Shown here: positions 8,404 through 16,621 of the stretch, in pieces | How positions within the stretch are numbered: the first letter of the stretch is position 1 | How the letters are laid out: every line of letters begins with the position of its first letter | Assembly: GCA_023391635.1 (NCBI GenBank) | Contig: JAEWAQ010000024.1 | Location: forward strand, 15,678 to 79,677 | Reading direction: 5' to 3' | DNA from: Bacillota bacterium | Lineage (GTDB): Bacteria > Bacillota > Bacilli > Paenibacillales > Paenibacillaceae | DNA length: 64,000 bases | Program-made: the position numbers and the translations under genes | Notes under the pieces: generated by a model | Told to the model about the DNA's origin: nothing | Seen by the model: the letters and a program-made list of their open reading frames with translations, nothing else | Databases searched by the model: none

Positions 8404-8432
8404 ATCATATGCGAATCCGTCGCTCAAGTCAA
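8404..8432 (-). promoter_or_regulatory. Promoter of the mutS2-like gene
   Basis: TTGACT (plus 8427-8432), 17-nt spacer, TATGAT (plus 8404-8409), read on the minus strand. The predicted start near 8397 gives a leader of about 260 nt, divergent from the ssuA promoter. Confidence 0.8.
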
Positions 8433-8457
8433 CAGACGGGCATTGCCACGATCGGTA

Positions 8458-8486
8458 TTGACACCTATGCAGACCGATGCTAGTAT
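8458..8486 (+). promoter_or_regulatory. Promoter of ssuA
   Basis: TTGACA (8458-8463), 17-nt spacer, TAGTAT (8481-8486). The predicted start is near 8492, directly before the first stem of the leader. Confidence 0.8.
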
Positions 8487-8490
8487 TTAT

Positions 8491-8590
8491 CTCAGTTATC
8501 ACATCGGATTAATCATGTATGTCAACTGAGCCAACCGGTCAACCGGAGGTCTCTCTTATCGTCATTGTTGACGAAGGAGAGACTTTTGTC
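8491..8590 (+). promoter_or_regulatory. Structured ssuA leader with terminator-like hairpin
   Basis: The first arm CTCAGTT (8491-8497) pairs perfectly with AACTGAG (8524-8530). A second hairpin, GTCTCTC (8549-8555) with GAGAGAC (8577-8583) plus an inner CGTCA/TGACG, is followed by TTTTG. The ATG is at 8634, so the hairpin could terminate transcription before the gene. It does not fit the SAM-I (S-box) or T-box consensus. TCGGATTAATCA (8504-8515) recurs with one mismatch in the ssuE leader. Confidence 0.55.
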
Positions 8591-8633
8591 GTTCATGGGG
8601 AATTCGAAAACTTTCAGTGGGGAGTGTGAACCG

Positions 8634-9650
8634 ATGATCAACATGCATCGAAGCAAGACCGCGTTCAAACGCAAGTGGGTAGCGACCATCGCGCTGGCGG
8701 CGTCCTTGACGCTGATCGCCGCCTGCGGAGACGGCGACGGCAAGCAGGCCCAAGCTGCGCAAGCATCGGGCGGCGCCGGTCAGAGCAAGAATCTCACCAT
8801 TCGCATCGGATACCAGAAATACGGCACGATCAACATTTTGAAGGCCGATGGAGCGCTCGACAAACGATTGGCGGAAGAACGCAACATCAAGATCGATTGG
8901 ATCGAGTTCCCGGGCGGACCGCAGCTGCTCGAAGCTCTGAATGTCGGGAGCATCGATCTGGGCCATACGGGCGAAGCGCCGCCGATCTTCGCGCAAGCGG
9001 CAGGCACGCCGCTCGTCTACTTGGCGCACGAGCCCGTAAGCCCCAAGAGCGAAGGTATCATCGTTCCCAAAAACTCTCCGATCAAGTCCATCGCGGATTT
9101 GAAAGGAAAGACGATCGTCCTGAACAAAGGCTCGAACGTGCACTATTTGCTCGTTAAAGTGCTGGAGAAAGCCAGCATCGCCTACAATGACGTCACTGTC
9201 AAATTCCTGCCGCCAGCCGATGCGCGAGCCGCGTTCGAGAAAGGCAGCGTGGACGCCTGGGTCATCTGGGATCCGTTCCTGGCGGCAGCCGAGACGGCGA
9301 CCGGCGGCGCCATTCTGGCGGACGGCACGGATCTCGTGGCCAACCACGAATTCTATATCGCCTCCCGCTCGTTCGCCGAGAAGTATCCCGATCTGGTCGA
9401 TATTTTGCTCGAGGAGGCCGACAAGATCGACGCCTGGTCGAAAGATCATCCGCAGGAGCTGGCGGAGAAGCTGGCGCCGCAGCTCGGCATCGACGTTCCC
9501 TCGTTGGTTCTTGCCTCAGGGCGCAGAGGTTACGGCGTTCAGCCGATCGACGACAAGCTGATCGAGCAGCAGCAGGCCATTGCGGACGCTTTCCATGCGC
9601 TCGAACTGATTCCGAAGAAGCTGGACATTCGCGATGCGGTGCTCAAATGA
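8634..9650 (+). CDS. ssuA: Aliphatic sulfonate ABC transporter, substrate-binding lipoprotein
   Basis: 338 residues. A lipoprotein signal peptide has the lipobox LIAAC with the lipidated Cys near residue 31, followed by an SsuA/NrtA-type periplasmic-binding-protein fold (IRIGYQKYGTINILKA; LGHTGEAPPIFAQAA; VDAWVIWDPF). It captures alkanesulfonates at the cell surface for SsuC/SsuB. The start at 8634 was chosen because GGGGAG lies just upstream; the frame could extend to 8565 but that part overlaps the leader hairpin. It is the first gene of ssuA-ssuD-ssuC-ssuB, with 17 bp to ssuD. Confidence 0.93.
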   Translation: MINMHRSKTAFKRKWVATIALAASLTLIAACGDGDGKQAQAAQASGGAGQSKNLTIRIGYQKYGTINILKADGALDKRLAEERNIKIDWIEFPGGPQLLEALNVGSIDLGHTGEAPPIFAQAAGTPLVYLAHEPVSPKSEGIIVPKNSPIKSIADLKGKTIVLNKGSNVHYLLVKVLEKASIAYNDVTVKFLPPADARAAFEKGSVDAWVIWDPFLAAAETATGGAILADGTDLVANHEFYIASRSFAEKYPDLVDILLEEADKIDAWSKDHPQELAEKLAPQLGIDVPSLVLASGRRGYGVQPIDDKLIEQQQAIADAFHALELIPKKLDIRDAVLK

Positions 9651-9667
9651 GGGGGAGGCTCGAATCT

Positions 9668-10819
9668 ATGGACAAAATGAACGTTTTTTGGTTTATTCCT
9701 ACGCACGGCGACGGGCGCTACCTCGGCACTTCGCAAGGAGCCAGAGCCGTGGACGGCGCATATATGCAGCAAATTGCCATGGCGGCGGACCGGCTTGGCT
9801 ATGAAGGGGTATTGATTCCTACAGGAAGCTCATGCGAGGATCCATGGGTCGTCGCCTCCTCGCTCGTCCCTGTCACGCAGCGGCTCAAATTTCTCGTCGC
9901 CGTGCGTCCCGGGCTGATGTCGCCGACCGTGGCCGCCCGCATGGCCGCCACGCTCGACCGCATATCCGGCGGCAGGCTGCTCATTAATGTCGTGGCAGGC
10001 GGCGACCCGGTGGAATTGGCCGGAGACGGCTTGTTTCTGGACCATTCGGCGCGCTATGCGCTAACGGATGAATTTCTGCAAATATGGCGCAGAGAGCTGT
10101 CGGGAGAGACGGTACAATTCGCGGGCGAACATCTGCGCGTGGAAGGCGGGCATGTCTTGTATCCGGCCATTCAGCAGCCTTATCCGCCGCTCTGGTTTGG
10201 GGGCTCGTCGCCCGCTGCGCAGCAAGTTGCGGCGGACCATGTCGATGTGTATTTAACCTGGGGCGAACCGCCAAGCGAGGTCGAAAGCAAGATATCTGCC
10301 ATGCGCAAGCTCGCGGAGGCGCAAGGCCGGCGATTGCGATTCGGCATCCGCATGCATGTGATCGTGCGGGAGACGGAGGAGGAAGCCTGGCTAGCGGCGA
10401 ACGATCTGATCCGCCATCTGGACGACGCGGCCATCGCCGAAGCGCAGCGCATCTTCGAACGGTTCGATTCCGTCGGCCAACAGCGCATGTCCCGCCTGCA
10501 TCGCGGCGACCGTTCGAAGCTCGAGATCAGCCCGGGGCTGTGGGCAGGCATCGGGCTCGTGCGCGGGGGAGCCGGCACTGCGCTTGTCGGGAGCCCCGAC
10601 ACGGTCGCCGAGCGAATGCGGGAATACGCGGAGCTCGGTATCGACACGTTCATCTTCTCCGGCTATCCCCACCTGGAGGAAGCCTATCGCGTGGCGGAGC
10701 TGCTGTTCCCGCTCCTGCCGATAGAACGCCGCGCCACAGCCGGCCCCACCTCGATCAGTCCGTTCGGCGAGTTGATTGCCAATACGGTCAGACCGACTGC
10801 AAGAACGGCGGCCCATTAA
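9668..10819 (+). CDS. ssuD: FMNH2-dependent alkanesulfonate monooxygenase
   Basis: 383-residue bacterial-luciferase-like monooxygenase that cleaves the C-S bond of alkanesulfonates to release sulfite and an aldehyde. SsuD signatures are visible: NVFWFIPTHGDGRYLG at the N-terminus, RPGLMSPTVAARMAATLDRISGGRLLINVV, and WFGGSSPAA. The ATG at 9668 has GGGGGAGG upstream. It needs reduced flavin, which the SsuE encoded at 12.5-13.0 kb would supply. Sits between the binding protein and the permease in the operon. Confidence 0.95.
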   Translation: MDKMNVFWFIPTHGDGRYLGTSQGARAVDGAYMQQIAMAADRLGYEGVLIPTGSSCEDPWVVASSLVPVTQRLKFLVAVRPGLMSPTVAARMAATLDRISGGRLLINVVAGGDPVELAGDGLFLDHSARYALTDEFLQIWRRELSGETVQFAGEHLRVEGGHVLYPAIQQPYPPLWFGGSSPAAQQVAADHVDVYLTWGEPPSEVESKISAMRKLAEAQGRRLRFGIRMHVIVRETEEEAWLAANDLIRHLDDAAIAEAQRIFERFDSVGQQRMSRLHRGDRSKLEISPGLWAGIGLVRGGAGTALVGSPDTVAERMREYAELGIDTFIFSGYPHLEEAYRVAELLFPLLPIERRATAGPTSISPFGELIANTVRPTARTAAH

Positions 10820-10839
10820 CAGATTGGGGGTAGTGTTCC

Positions 10840-11643
10840 GTGAAGCGCCATTGGCTGCACGTCTTATCGTCCGCCGCACTGCCCTGGTATTTGCCGTTGC
10901 TCGTGATCATCGTCTGGCAGACGCTCGGCAGCGCAGGCATCATTTCGGAACGAACCTTGCCATCCCCGGATCAGGTCATCCGTGCGGGCTGGCAATTGCT
11001 AGTCAACGGCACACTGCTTCAGGCAATCGGCGTCAGCGCCTGGCGGGCGTTCGTCGGATTTGCGATCGGCGGAGCGATCGGCTTCTTCTTCGGCCTGTTG
11101 AACGGGCTTCTGCCTTTGTCGGAGAAATTGACGGACTCCTCCATCCAGATGATCCGCAACATCCCTCATCTGGCGATGATCCCGCTCGTCATTGCCTGGT
11201 TCGGCATCGAGGAAACCGCCAAAATATTTCTGGTGGCACTCGGCGTCATGTTTCCCATCTATCTCAACACGCTGCACGGCATCCGTTCGGTCGATCCCGG
11301 GCTGATCGAGATGGGCAAAGTTTACGGCCTGCGCGGCGCGCAATTATACCGCAAAGTGATTCTGCCCGGCGCGATGCCTTCCATTCTCGTCGGACTCCGG
11401 TTCGCGCTTGGCATCATGTGGTTGACGCTCATCGTCTCGGAGACGATCGCAGCGGATCAAGGCATCGGCTACATGGCGATGAATGCCCGCGAATTTTTTC
11501 AGCTGGATGTCGTGGTGATGAGCATTCTGCTATACGCGTTGCTCGGCAAATTGTCCGACATGATGGCCAAATGGCTGGAAGGGAGGTGGCTGCAATGGCA
11601 TCCGCACTTCGCGAAAGAGCCGTCACGGAAACGCGAGGCATGA
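10840..11643 (+). CDS. ssuC: Aliphatic sulfonate ABC transporter permease
   Basis: 267-residue inner-membrane permease with about six transmembrane helices and the cytoplasmic coupling (EAA-type) loop EMGKVYGLRGAQLYRKVILPG at about residues 152-172. It begins with GTG at 10840, preceded by GGGGGTAG. Its last 49 bp overlap the ssuB start, so the two are probably translationally coupled. Works with SsuA and SsuB in sulfonate import. Confidence 0.94.
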   Translation: MKRHWLHVLSSAALPWYLPLLVIIVWQTLGSAGIISERTLPSPDQVIRAGWQLLVNGTLLQAIGVSAWRAFVGFAIGGAIGFFFGLLNGLLPLSEKLTDSSIQMIRNIPHLAMIPLVIAWFGIEETAKIFLVALGVMFPIYLNTLHGIRSVDPGLIEMGKVYGLRGAQLYRKVILPGAMPSILVGLRFALGIMWLTLIVSETIAADQGIGYMAMNAREFFQLDVVVMSILLYALLGKLSDMMAKWLEGRWLQWHPHFAKEPSRKREA

Positions 11644-12401
11644 CGCTGAAGCTTGTCGACGTGGCCAAGCGATTCGGCCAGAAGCTCGTGATCGGCAATC
11701 TTCACCTCACTGTGGAAGGCGGCAGCTTCGTGGCGATCGTCGGGCGCAGCGGCTGCGGGAAGAGCACGCTGCTTCGCTTGCTGGCCGGACTGGATACCGT
11801 CAGCAGCGGCACCCTTCAGCGGCAAGGCGAGGCCGTCGCCGGCATCGATCCGAGCACGCGCTTCATGTTTCAGGATGCGCGGTTGCTGCCGTGGCAGACC
11901 GTACTGGACAACGTAAAGTTGGGGCTGGCGGGTGTCAAGCCTGCAGAGGCCAAACGGAAAGCTCTTGCCGCGTTGAAATCGGTAGGCCTGGAAAACCGAG
12001 CAGAGGAATGGCCTTCCGTGCTGTCCGGCGGACAACGCCAGCGCGTTGCCCTGGCGCGGGCACTGGTCGGCAATCCGCGCCTGCTGCTGTTCGACGAGCC
12101 GCTGGGCGCGCTCGATGCGCTGACGCGGATCGAAATGCAGCAGCTAATCGAACATCTCTGGCAGCAGCGCGGATTTACCGCCATTCTCGTCACCCATGAC
12201 GTCAGCGAAGCGGTAGCGCTGGCCGACCGGGTCGTTCTGCTGGAAGAAGGGCAAGCGGCGCTCGACCTGCCCATCCGACTGGCGCGTCCGCGCGTCAAGG
12301 ACAGCGGCTTCGCCCACTATGAAAAGGCTATCCTGGACCGTGTGTTGGTTCCGACCCGTGCGGCGGACAGCAGAGCTTCTGTTGGAGAATTCGATATATA
12401 A
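11595..12401 (+). CDS. ssuB: Aliphatic sulfonate ABC transporter ATP-binding protein
   Basis: 268-residue ATPase of the nitrate/sulfonate/taurine group: Walker A GRSGCGKST, Q-loop FQDARLLPW, signature LSGGQRQR, Walker B LLLFDEPLG and the switch His in VTHDVSEA. The ATG at 11595 was chosen because GGGAGG lies 8 nt upstream, inside the ssuC coding region; a second ATG at 11640 overlaps the ssuC stop and is less likely. A strong hairpin terminator follows. Confidence 0.94.
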   Translation: MASALRERAVTETRGMTLKLVDVAKRFGQKLVIGNLHLTVEGGSFVAIVGRSGCGKSTLLRLLAGLDTVSSGTLQRQGEAVAGIDPSTRFMFQDARLLPWQTVLDNVKLGLAGVKPAEAKRKALAALKSVGLENRAEEWPSVLSGGQRQRVALARALVGNPRLLLFDEPLGALDALTRIEMQQLIEHLWQQRGFTAILVTHDVSEAVALADRVVLLEEGQAALDLPIRLARPRVKDSGFAHYEKAILDRVLVPTRAADSRASVGEFDI

Positions 12402-12428
12402 CCGATCCCGGCCAATTCCGGCAAGCAA

Positions 12429-12465
12429 GAAGCCGCCCGAAACCTAACTTCGGGCGGCTTCTTGC
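12429..12465. terminator. Bidirectional terminator between ssuB and ssuE
   Basis: A 13-bp perfect stem GAAGCCGCCCGAA (12429-12441) / TTCGGGCGGCTTC (12449-12461) between two convergent genes. The T-tract is short on both sides. Confidence 0.85.
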
Positions 12466-12506
12466 GGTTCATGCATTCATCGACTGCGGGTGGCCGTCTC
12501 ATTCCT

Positions 12507-13049
12507 TCATGTCGGCGAAACGGCACGAATCGCGATCGCCAGCTCATCCGCGGCATTCGCAAGCCGCCGCTTGGTTTCGTCATCCACCGCGAAGCCGCCC
12601 TGTTCGGTGCGGGCAATCTGGGAATCGACCGCGTATACGCCGCCCAACTGGTAACGGGCGCCTAAAGCGGACAACACCGGCTTCAACGCATAATCGATGG
12701 CAAGCAAATGCGCGATCGACCCGCCGATGAAGACGGGAAGCACCGGCTTGCCAACCAGCGCGCCTTGCGGCAGCAAGTCCAGATACGTCTTCAAGATGCC
12801 GCTGTAGGACGCCTTGTATACAGGACTGCCGATGACGACCGCCGCCGCTTCCGCCACCTTGCGGTTTGCATCGGCGATTGCCGCGCTGTCGAAGCGGGCG
12901 TAGATCAGATCCTCCGGCGGCAGATCGGATGCTTGTATCCAGCTCGACGCAATGCCCTTGCCCTCCAGACGATTGCGTGTTTCCTCCAGCAGGCCGGTCA
13001 GCCGGGATGAAGCGCCCGGGCTTCCCGATACGATGGCCACCATGCTCAT
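12507..13049 (-). CDS. ssuE: NADPH-dependent FMN reductase
   Basis: 180-residue flavodoxin-fold reductase supplying FMNH2 to SsuD. The FMN phosphate loop SGSPGASSRLTGLL is near the N-terminus, with the family motif VVIGSPVYKASYSGILKTYLD in the middle and the C-terminal VDDETKRRLANAADEL. The start at 13049 (MSMVAI) was taken because AAGGTGG precedes it at suitable spacing and the flavodoxin strand begins immediately; frames starting further up cross the leader terminator. It is convergent with ssuABCD and has its own promoter and leader. Confidence 0.92.
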   Translation of the reverse strand: MSMVAIVSGSPGASSRLTGLLEETRNRLEGKGIASSWIQASDLPPEDLIYARFDSAAIADANRKVAEAAAVVIGSPVYKASYSGILKTYLDLLPQGALVGKPVLPVFIGGSIAHLLAIDYALKPVLSALGARYQLGGVYAVDSQIARTEQGGFAVDDETKRRLANAADELAIAIRAVSPT

Positions 13050-13086
13050 GTTCCCTTCCCACCTTTCCTTCACCCCGGTTGTCCTT

Positions 13087-13195
13087 CACGATCGTAAAAA
13101 AGACTTTCCAGTCCTGACTGAGAGGACGGAAAGCCTCCATGCGAATGGTCGACTGCCGGGCGCGTTGATTATTCCGACATATTTGCTTGGTTTTC
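13087..13195 (-). promoter_or_regulatory. ssuE leader with intrinsic terminator
   Basis: On the minus strand GGCTTTCC-GTCC / GGAC-T-GGAAAGTC is followed by six T residues, upstream of the ssuE start, so it can act as an attenuator. The leader also contains TCGGAATAATCA (plus 13166-13177), which differs by one base from a 12-mer in the ssuA leader. No known riboswitch consensus was recognised. Confidence 0.6.
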
Positions 13196-13201
13196 ATAAT
13201 C

Positions 13202-13231
13202 AGATTACCATGCCGCTCCTTCACCTGTCAA
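13202..13231 (-). promoter_or_regulatory. Promoter of ssuE
   Basis: TTGACA (plus 13226-13231), 18-nt spacer, TAATCT (plus 13202-13207), read on the minus strand. The predicted start is near 13195. Confidence 0.7.
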
Positions 13232-13283
13232 CGCCCCTTCGCTGCTCTCCGCCTCTCTATTTCTTCTCTTCTTTGAATCCCTA

Positions 13284-13345
13284 TTGACAACTCCGTGTAT
13301 GAACCGCATAATACACTTACAAGTGTATGAACCACTTAGTACACA
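13284..13345 (+). promoter_or_regulatory. Promoter and tandem operators of the YtrA-type operon
   Basis: TTGACA (13284-13289) and CATAAT (13307-13312) with 17-nt spacing. Two sites of the form (A/C)GTGTA-N12-TACAC(T/A) lie at 13294-13317 and 13322-13345, the first covering the -10. Between them ATACACTT-AC-AAGTGTAT (13311-13328) is a perfect palindrome. B. subtilis YtrA is known to bind an AGTGTA/TACACT inverted repeat, so self-repression is likely. Confidence 0.75.
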
Positions 13346-13371
13346 CACTAAATGGGAGGTGATCCTCATCC

Positions 13372-13785
13372 ATGAAAATTCCCGGCGAATCGCACGTGCC
13401 TGCTTTCAACACCCGGGATCCGGTCTATTTGCAAGTCGTCCGGCAGTTCAAAGTCGATATCGCGACAGGCAAACTCCAGGCTGGCCAAGTCATTCCATCT
13501 CGCAGAGAATTGGCCGCCAGCCTGAATATCAATCCCAATACCGCGCAGCGCGCTTATAAGGAAATGGAGGAGCAGGGTTTGATCGTAACGGAAGGAAATT
13601 CCCCAAGCCGGGTGACGACGGATGAACGCATCCTCGGATCGGTACGCGAAGAACTGATCGCCGAATCGGTCGACGCATTCGTCGCGGCGGTTCGCAAGAT
13701 CGGCTTGCCTGTAGAGGAGCTGCTGCAAATCGTCAGAACCAAATACGAATCTGCGCAATCCACCCAAGAGGAGGCGGCGACGTGA
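13372..13785 (+). CDS. GntR-family repressor, YtrA type
   Basis: 137 residues. A winged helix-turn-helix (about 15-80, VYLQVVRQFKVDIATGKLQAGQVIPSRRELA) is followed by the short two-helix tail of the YtrA subfamily rather than a large ligand domain. GGGAGGTGA precedes the ATG. Its stop overlaps the ABC ATPase start by four bases (GTGA). YtrA-type repressors usually sit first in operons for ABC transporters induced by cell-wall-active agents; the same arrangement is present here, with two matching operators in the promoter. Confidence 0.92.
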   Translation: MKIPGESHVPAFNTRDPVYLQVVRQFKVDIATGKLQAGQVIPSRRELAASLNINPNTAQRAYKEMEEQGLIVTEGNSPSRVTTDERILGSVREELIAESVDAFVAAVRKIGLPVEELLQIVRTKYESAQSTQEEAAT

Positions 13786-14471
13786 TCGAACTCCAGCATG
13801 TCTATAAAAAATTCGGCCACAAACCCGTTCTGAGGGACGTATCGTTCACGGCGAGCAAAGGGGAAATCACTTGTCTGATCGGCATCAACGGAGTCGGCAA
13901 ATCGACTCTGCTGCGGGCGATCATGGGATTGACTCCGATCAGCGGAGGTCAAATCCGCATCGACGGCAAGCCGCCCGGCAAAGCCATGTACGAGAAGATC
14001 GCCTACGTGCCGGATACGCTCATCGCGCCGGTATCGATGACGATTTCAGACAACCTGAATTTCATGCGCGACTTCTACGATTGCTGGAACCGGGAACGCG
14101 CGGCGGAACTGCTCGCTTTCTTCCGTCTGAATCCGGCCGACCGCGTCTCCTCACTCTCTAAGGGCAACGCAGCCAAGCTGAACATGCTGCTGGGCCTCAG
14201 CCTGGACACCGATTACTTGCTGCTGGACGAGCCCTTCTCCGGCATCGACCTGTTCAGCCGCGAGCAGATCGCATCCGTCTTCTCCAGCAAGCTGGCGGAA
14301 GATCGCGGCGTCATCCTGACCACGCACGAGATCGGCGATATCGAGCATCTGATCGACAGAGCCGTGCTGCTGGATCAAGGAGAAGTTCGGATGGTATTCC
14401 ATTGCGAGGAGATGCGCATGGCGGAAGGCAAATCCGTCATCGACGTCATGAGGGAGGTATATCGAGCGTGA
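13782..14471 (+). CDS. ABC transporter ATP-binding protein (YtrB-like)
   Basis: 229 residues. Walker A GINGVGKST is at about 35-43, Walker B YLLLDEPFSGID follows, and the switch His is in LTTHEIGD. The signature is an unusual LSKGNAAKL in place of LSGGQ, as often seen in this branch of export-type ATPases. GTG start with GAGGAGG upstream, overlapping the repressor stop. It pairs with the membrane protein that follows. Substrate unknown. Confidence 0.88.
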   Translation: MIELQHVYKKFGHKPVLRDVSFTASKGEITCLIGINGVGKSTLLRAIMGLTPISGGQIRIDGKPPGKAMYEKIAYVPDTLIAPVSMTISDNLNFMRDFYDCWNRERAAELLAFFRLNPADRVSSLSKGNAAKLNMLLGLSLDTDYLLLDEPFSGIDLFSREQIASVFSSKLAEDRGVILTTHEIGDIEHLIDRAVLLDQGEVRMVFHCEEMRMAEGKSVIDVMREVYRA

Positions 14472-15316
14472 ATCACTACTTGAAACTGGTCGTGATGGAA
14501 TTGCAGCGGTTCTGGAAAATTTACGCCGCGCTCGCAGCCTTGACGATCGTCTCGCAGATCGGCGGCATCCTCTACGGCTTGAGCCGTATCATGGACCGCA
14601 TCGACCAGATCATGGAAGTAAAAGGCTATAAAACTTATGCGGAATATGCGGCCTCTTCTGATATCTATGGATATGATGGCTTCCACGAGGCGGCCAATCA
14701 AGCGGAACCGTGGCTCAGCGGATCGATCTTCCTCTGCATCACGGCCTTGATCGGATACTGCTTCTTCATCTGGTACCGTGATTGGACCGGCAAGAGCACG
14801 TTTGCCTACCGTTTGCTGATGCTGCCGACGTCCCGCATGAACCTGTTCTGGTCCAAGCTGACCGCCATTATGCTATTCGTACTCGGATTGATCGCCCTGC
14901 AGCTTCTCTTGCTTCCGATCCTGATCGGACTTTATCACCAGATCACGCCGCAAGAGCTGATCCAGCCGGAGACGGTGCGCAGCTTCATCATTCACGATCG
15001 TATTTTTACAATGTTGATTCCTCCGACGTTCGCAGGTTTTCTCGTATCCTATGGGACGGGACTGATCGGCGTCATCGTACTGTTCACCGCGATTCTGATC
15101 GAGCGCAGCTATCGCCGGATCGGCATCGTCGGCGGGATTGTTTATGCGGGAACATGCAGTGTATTGTTGCTGACGCCCGGGCTGATCAACAGCTTCGAAA
15201 GCGCCGCGCTGTATCCGGTCGAAATTTTAACGCTTCAGCTTGTGGTCGGCCTTGTCTTGACAGCAGTGTCGCTCGCGCTAAGCGCTTATCTGCTAAAACG
15301 CAAAATTACGGTATAG
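14468..15316 (+). CDS. ABC transporter membrane subunit (YtrC/D-like)
   Basis: 282-residue integral membrane protein with about six hydrophobic segments (around 20-40, 85-105, 130-155, 190-215, 220-245 and 255-277) and a short hydrophilic N-terminal loop. GTG start at 14468 with GGGAGG upstream, overlapping the ATPase stop by four bases. No substrate motif was recognised; its role as permease of the upstream ATPase is inferred from overlap and topology. Confidence 0.78.
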   Translation: MNHYLKLVVMELQRFWKIYAALAALTIVSQIGGILYGLSRIMDRIDQIMEVKGYKTYAEYAASSDIYGYDGFHEAANQAEPWLSGSIFLCITALIGYCFFIWYRDWTGKSTFAYRLLMLPTSRMNLFWSKLTAIMLFVLGLIALQLLLLPILIGLYHQITPQELIQPETVRSFIIHDRIFTMLIPPTFAGFLVSYGTGLIGVIVLFTAILIERSYRRIGIVGGIVYAGTCSVLLLTPGLINSFESAALYPVEILTLQLVVGLVLTAVSLALSAYLLKRKITV

Positions 15317-15331
15317 AAAGGAGAAAATCCC

Positions 15332-16600
15332 GTGAAACGATACTTGGCGACCGCTGCATTCGCAGCCTTCATCGCGTGTTCGATCGGCGTCTATTACGTA
15401 CAAGCGTCGCTAGAGCGATTGCCTCAATTTCGACTGGCAACGTTGAGCGGCGATGCAGCGGAAGGAAAATCACTCGTGTTCGGAGCGATGTTCCGCAACG
15501 GCGCCTATTCGGAGAGGCTTGAAATCACGGATAAGGGCAGCCGCTATGAAAGCGAGCGTTCCTGGCTCGAAAGCACACGCGCCAATTATGACGGATATCG
15601 CCGTATTCCATCCATTGACCGCATGATCGATCAATTTCCGAATTTCATGCGAGGCAATTCGACTGCGGATTATCAAGACGATGATTGGGTGGTCCGCCTA
15701 GGCTTGACTGCCGAATTCCAAGTGGATTCCCAAGTTTTAAACTATGGACTGGACATGGATATACTGGACAAAAACACGAAGCGCTCGCGCACACTGAAGG
15801 TAGATCTGCCGAAGGAAGGGGGGTTCAACGCCCGAACGATTCTAGATGTTCAACGGACCGAGTCCATACTGAAGGTTGCCGTTCAGCTGGACAGGATCGA
15901 TAACGGCAAGCGCGGCAGGCCCGAGGTGCGAGTGTACGATGTGGATGGGACGTCCGGACAGGTCCTTGGCAGCACCCCCGTCGAATATGGCATGACGGCG
16001 GCCGAGGATCAGGAAATTCTAATGGAAGCCATAAGGGAATACGACTGGACGCAGCCCAGCGGCTATCTGGTGCTCGATGTTTCCGTGAATTCGAAGGATG
16101 CGGAGGCCTTCCGGCAAACGAGTGAAGGTCCCGTCGCAACGGCGTATCGTTTCACTCAATTGGTACGCCAACTTACGGTATACGAATACGCGACGGGAGA
16201 CGTGAGGATCGTTCCGCTGCCGGCTGCGCCTGCGAATGCGAATGACAGCGAGAGAACAAGTTTGTATCACATTGGGGATTATGGCGTTCGATTCAGCGTC
16301 GATGAGTTCGGCGTGAAGATGGCCAGTTATCGCCTGGCCGATGCAAAGCTGGTGGTTGAAACAAGCTGGACGAAGGAATCGTTGCAAGCGGAATCGGACA
16401 TTTACGCGAGAATCGCCGGCCCGAATCGGCTAAGTCTCGTGTACCCGTCCGGCGGCTCGCCGAACGTCGTATTGGTCAACCCAGCGAACGGAGAGATCGT
16501 TTATCGAGGCGCGGTTACGCTGGATGGTGTCCAGGATGATGAACGTGCCGTACGGCTCCGGAACGTGAGTACAGGCTCGATCTTCTACGCCCAGGATTAA
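15332..16600 (+). CDS. Membrane-anchored protein of unknown function in the ytr-like operon
   Basis: 422 residues with GTG start after AAAGGAG. One N-terminal hydrophobic segment (about 5-25) should anchor it or serve as an uncleaved signal; the rest is extracytoplasmic and beta-rich, without cysteines or catalytic motifs that I recognise. It lies 15 bp after the permease, so it belongs to the same operon and may be an extracellular accessory or sensor subunit. A rho-independent terminator follows. I cannot assign a family. Confidence 0.75.
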   Translation: MKRYLATAAFAAFIACSIGVYYVQASLERLPQFRLATLSGDAAEGKSLVFGAMFRNGAYSERLEITDKGSRYESERSWLESTRANYDGYRRIPSIDRMIDQFPNFMRGNSTADYQDDDWVVRLGLTAEFQVDSQVLNYGLDMDILDKNTKRSRTLKVDLPKEGGFNARTILDVQRTESILKVAVQLDRIDNGKRGRPEVRVYDVDGTSGQVLGSTPVEYGMTAAEDQEILMEAIREYDWTQPSGYLVLDVSVNSKDAEAFRQTSEGPVATAYRFTQLVRQLTVYEYATGDVRIVPLPAAPANANDSERTSLYHIGDYGVRFSVDEFGVKMASYRLADAKLVVETSWTKESLQAESDIYARIAGPNRLSLVYPSGGSPNVVLVNPANGEIVYRGAVTLDGVQDDERAVRLRNVSTGSIFYAQD

Positions 16601-16621
16601 AACGCGACCAAAGCATCAAAA

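Noticed and set aside
8491..8590. SAM-I (S-box) riboswitch before ssuA
   Set aside because: The conserved S-box core words are absent; only the general stem and terminator layout is similar.
10776..11594. N-terminal extension of SsuB
   Set aside because: It overlaps ssuC in another frame; the ATG at 11595 has a good ribosome-binding site and begins just before the ABC fold.
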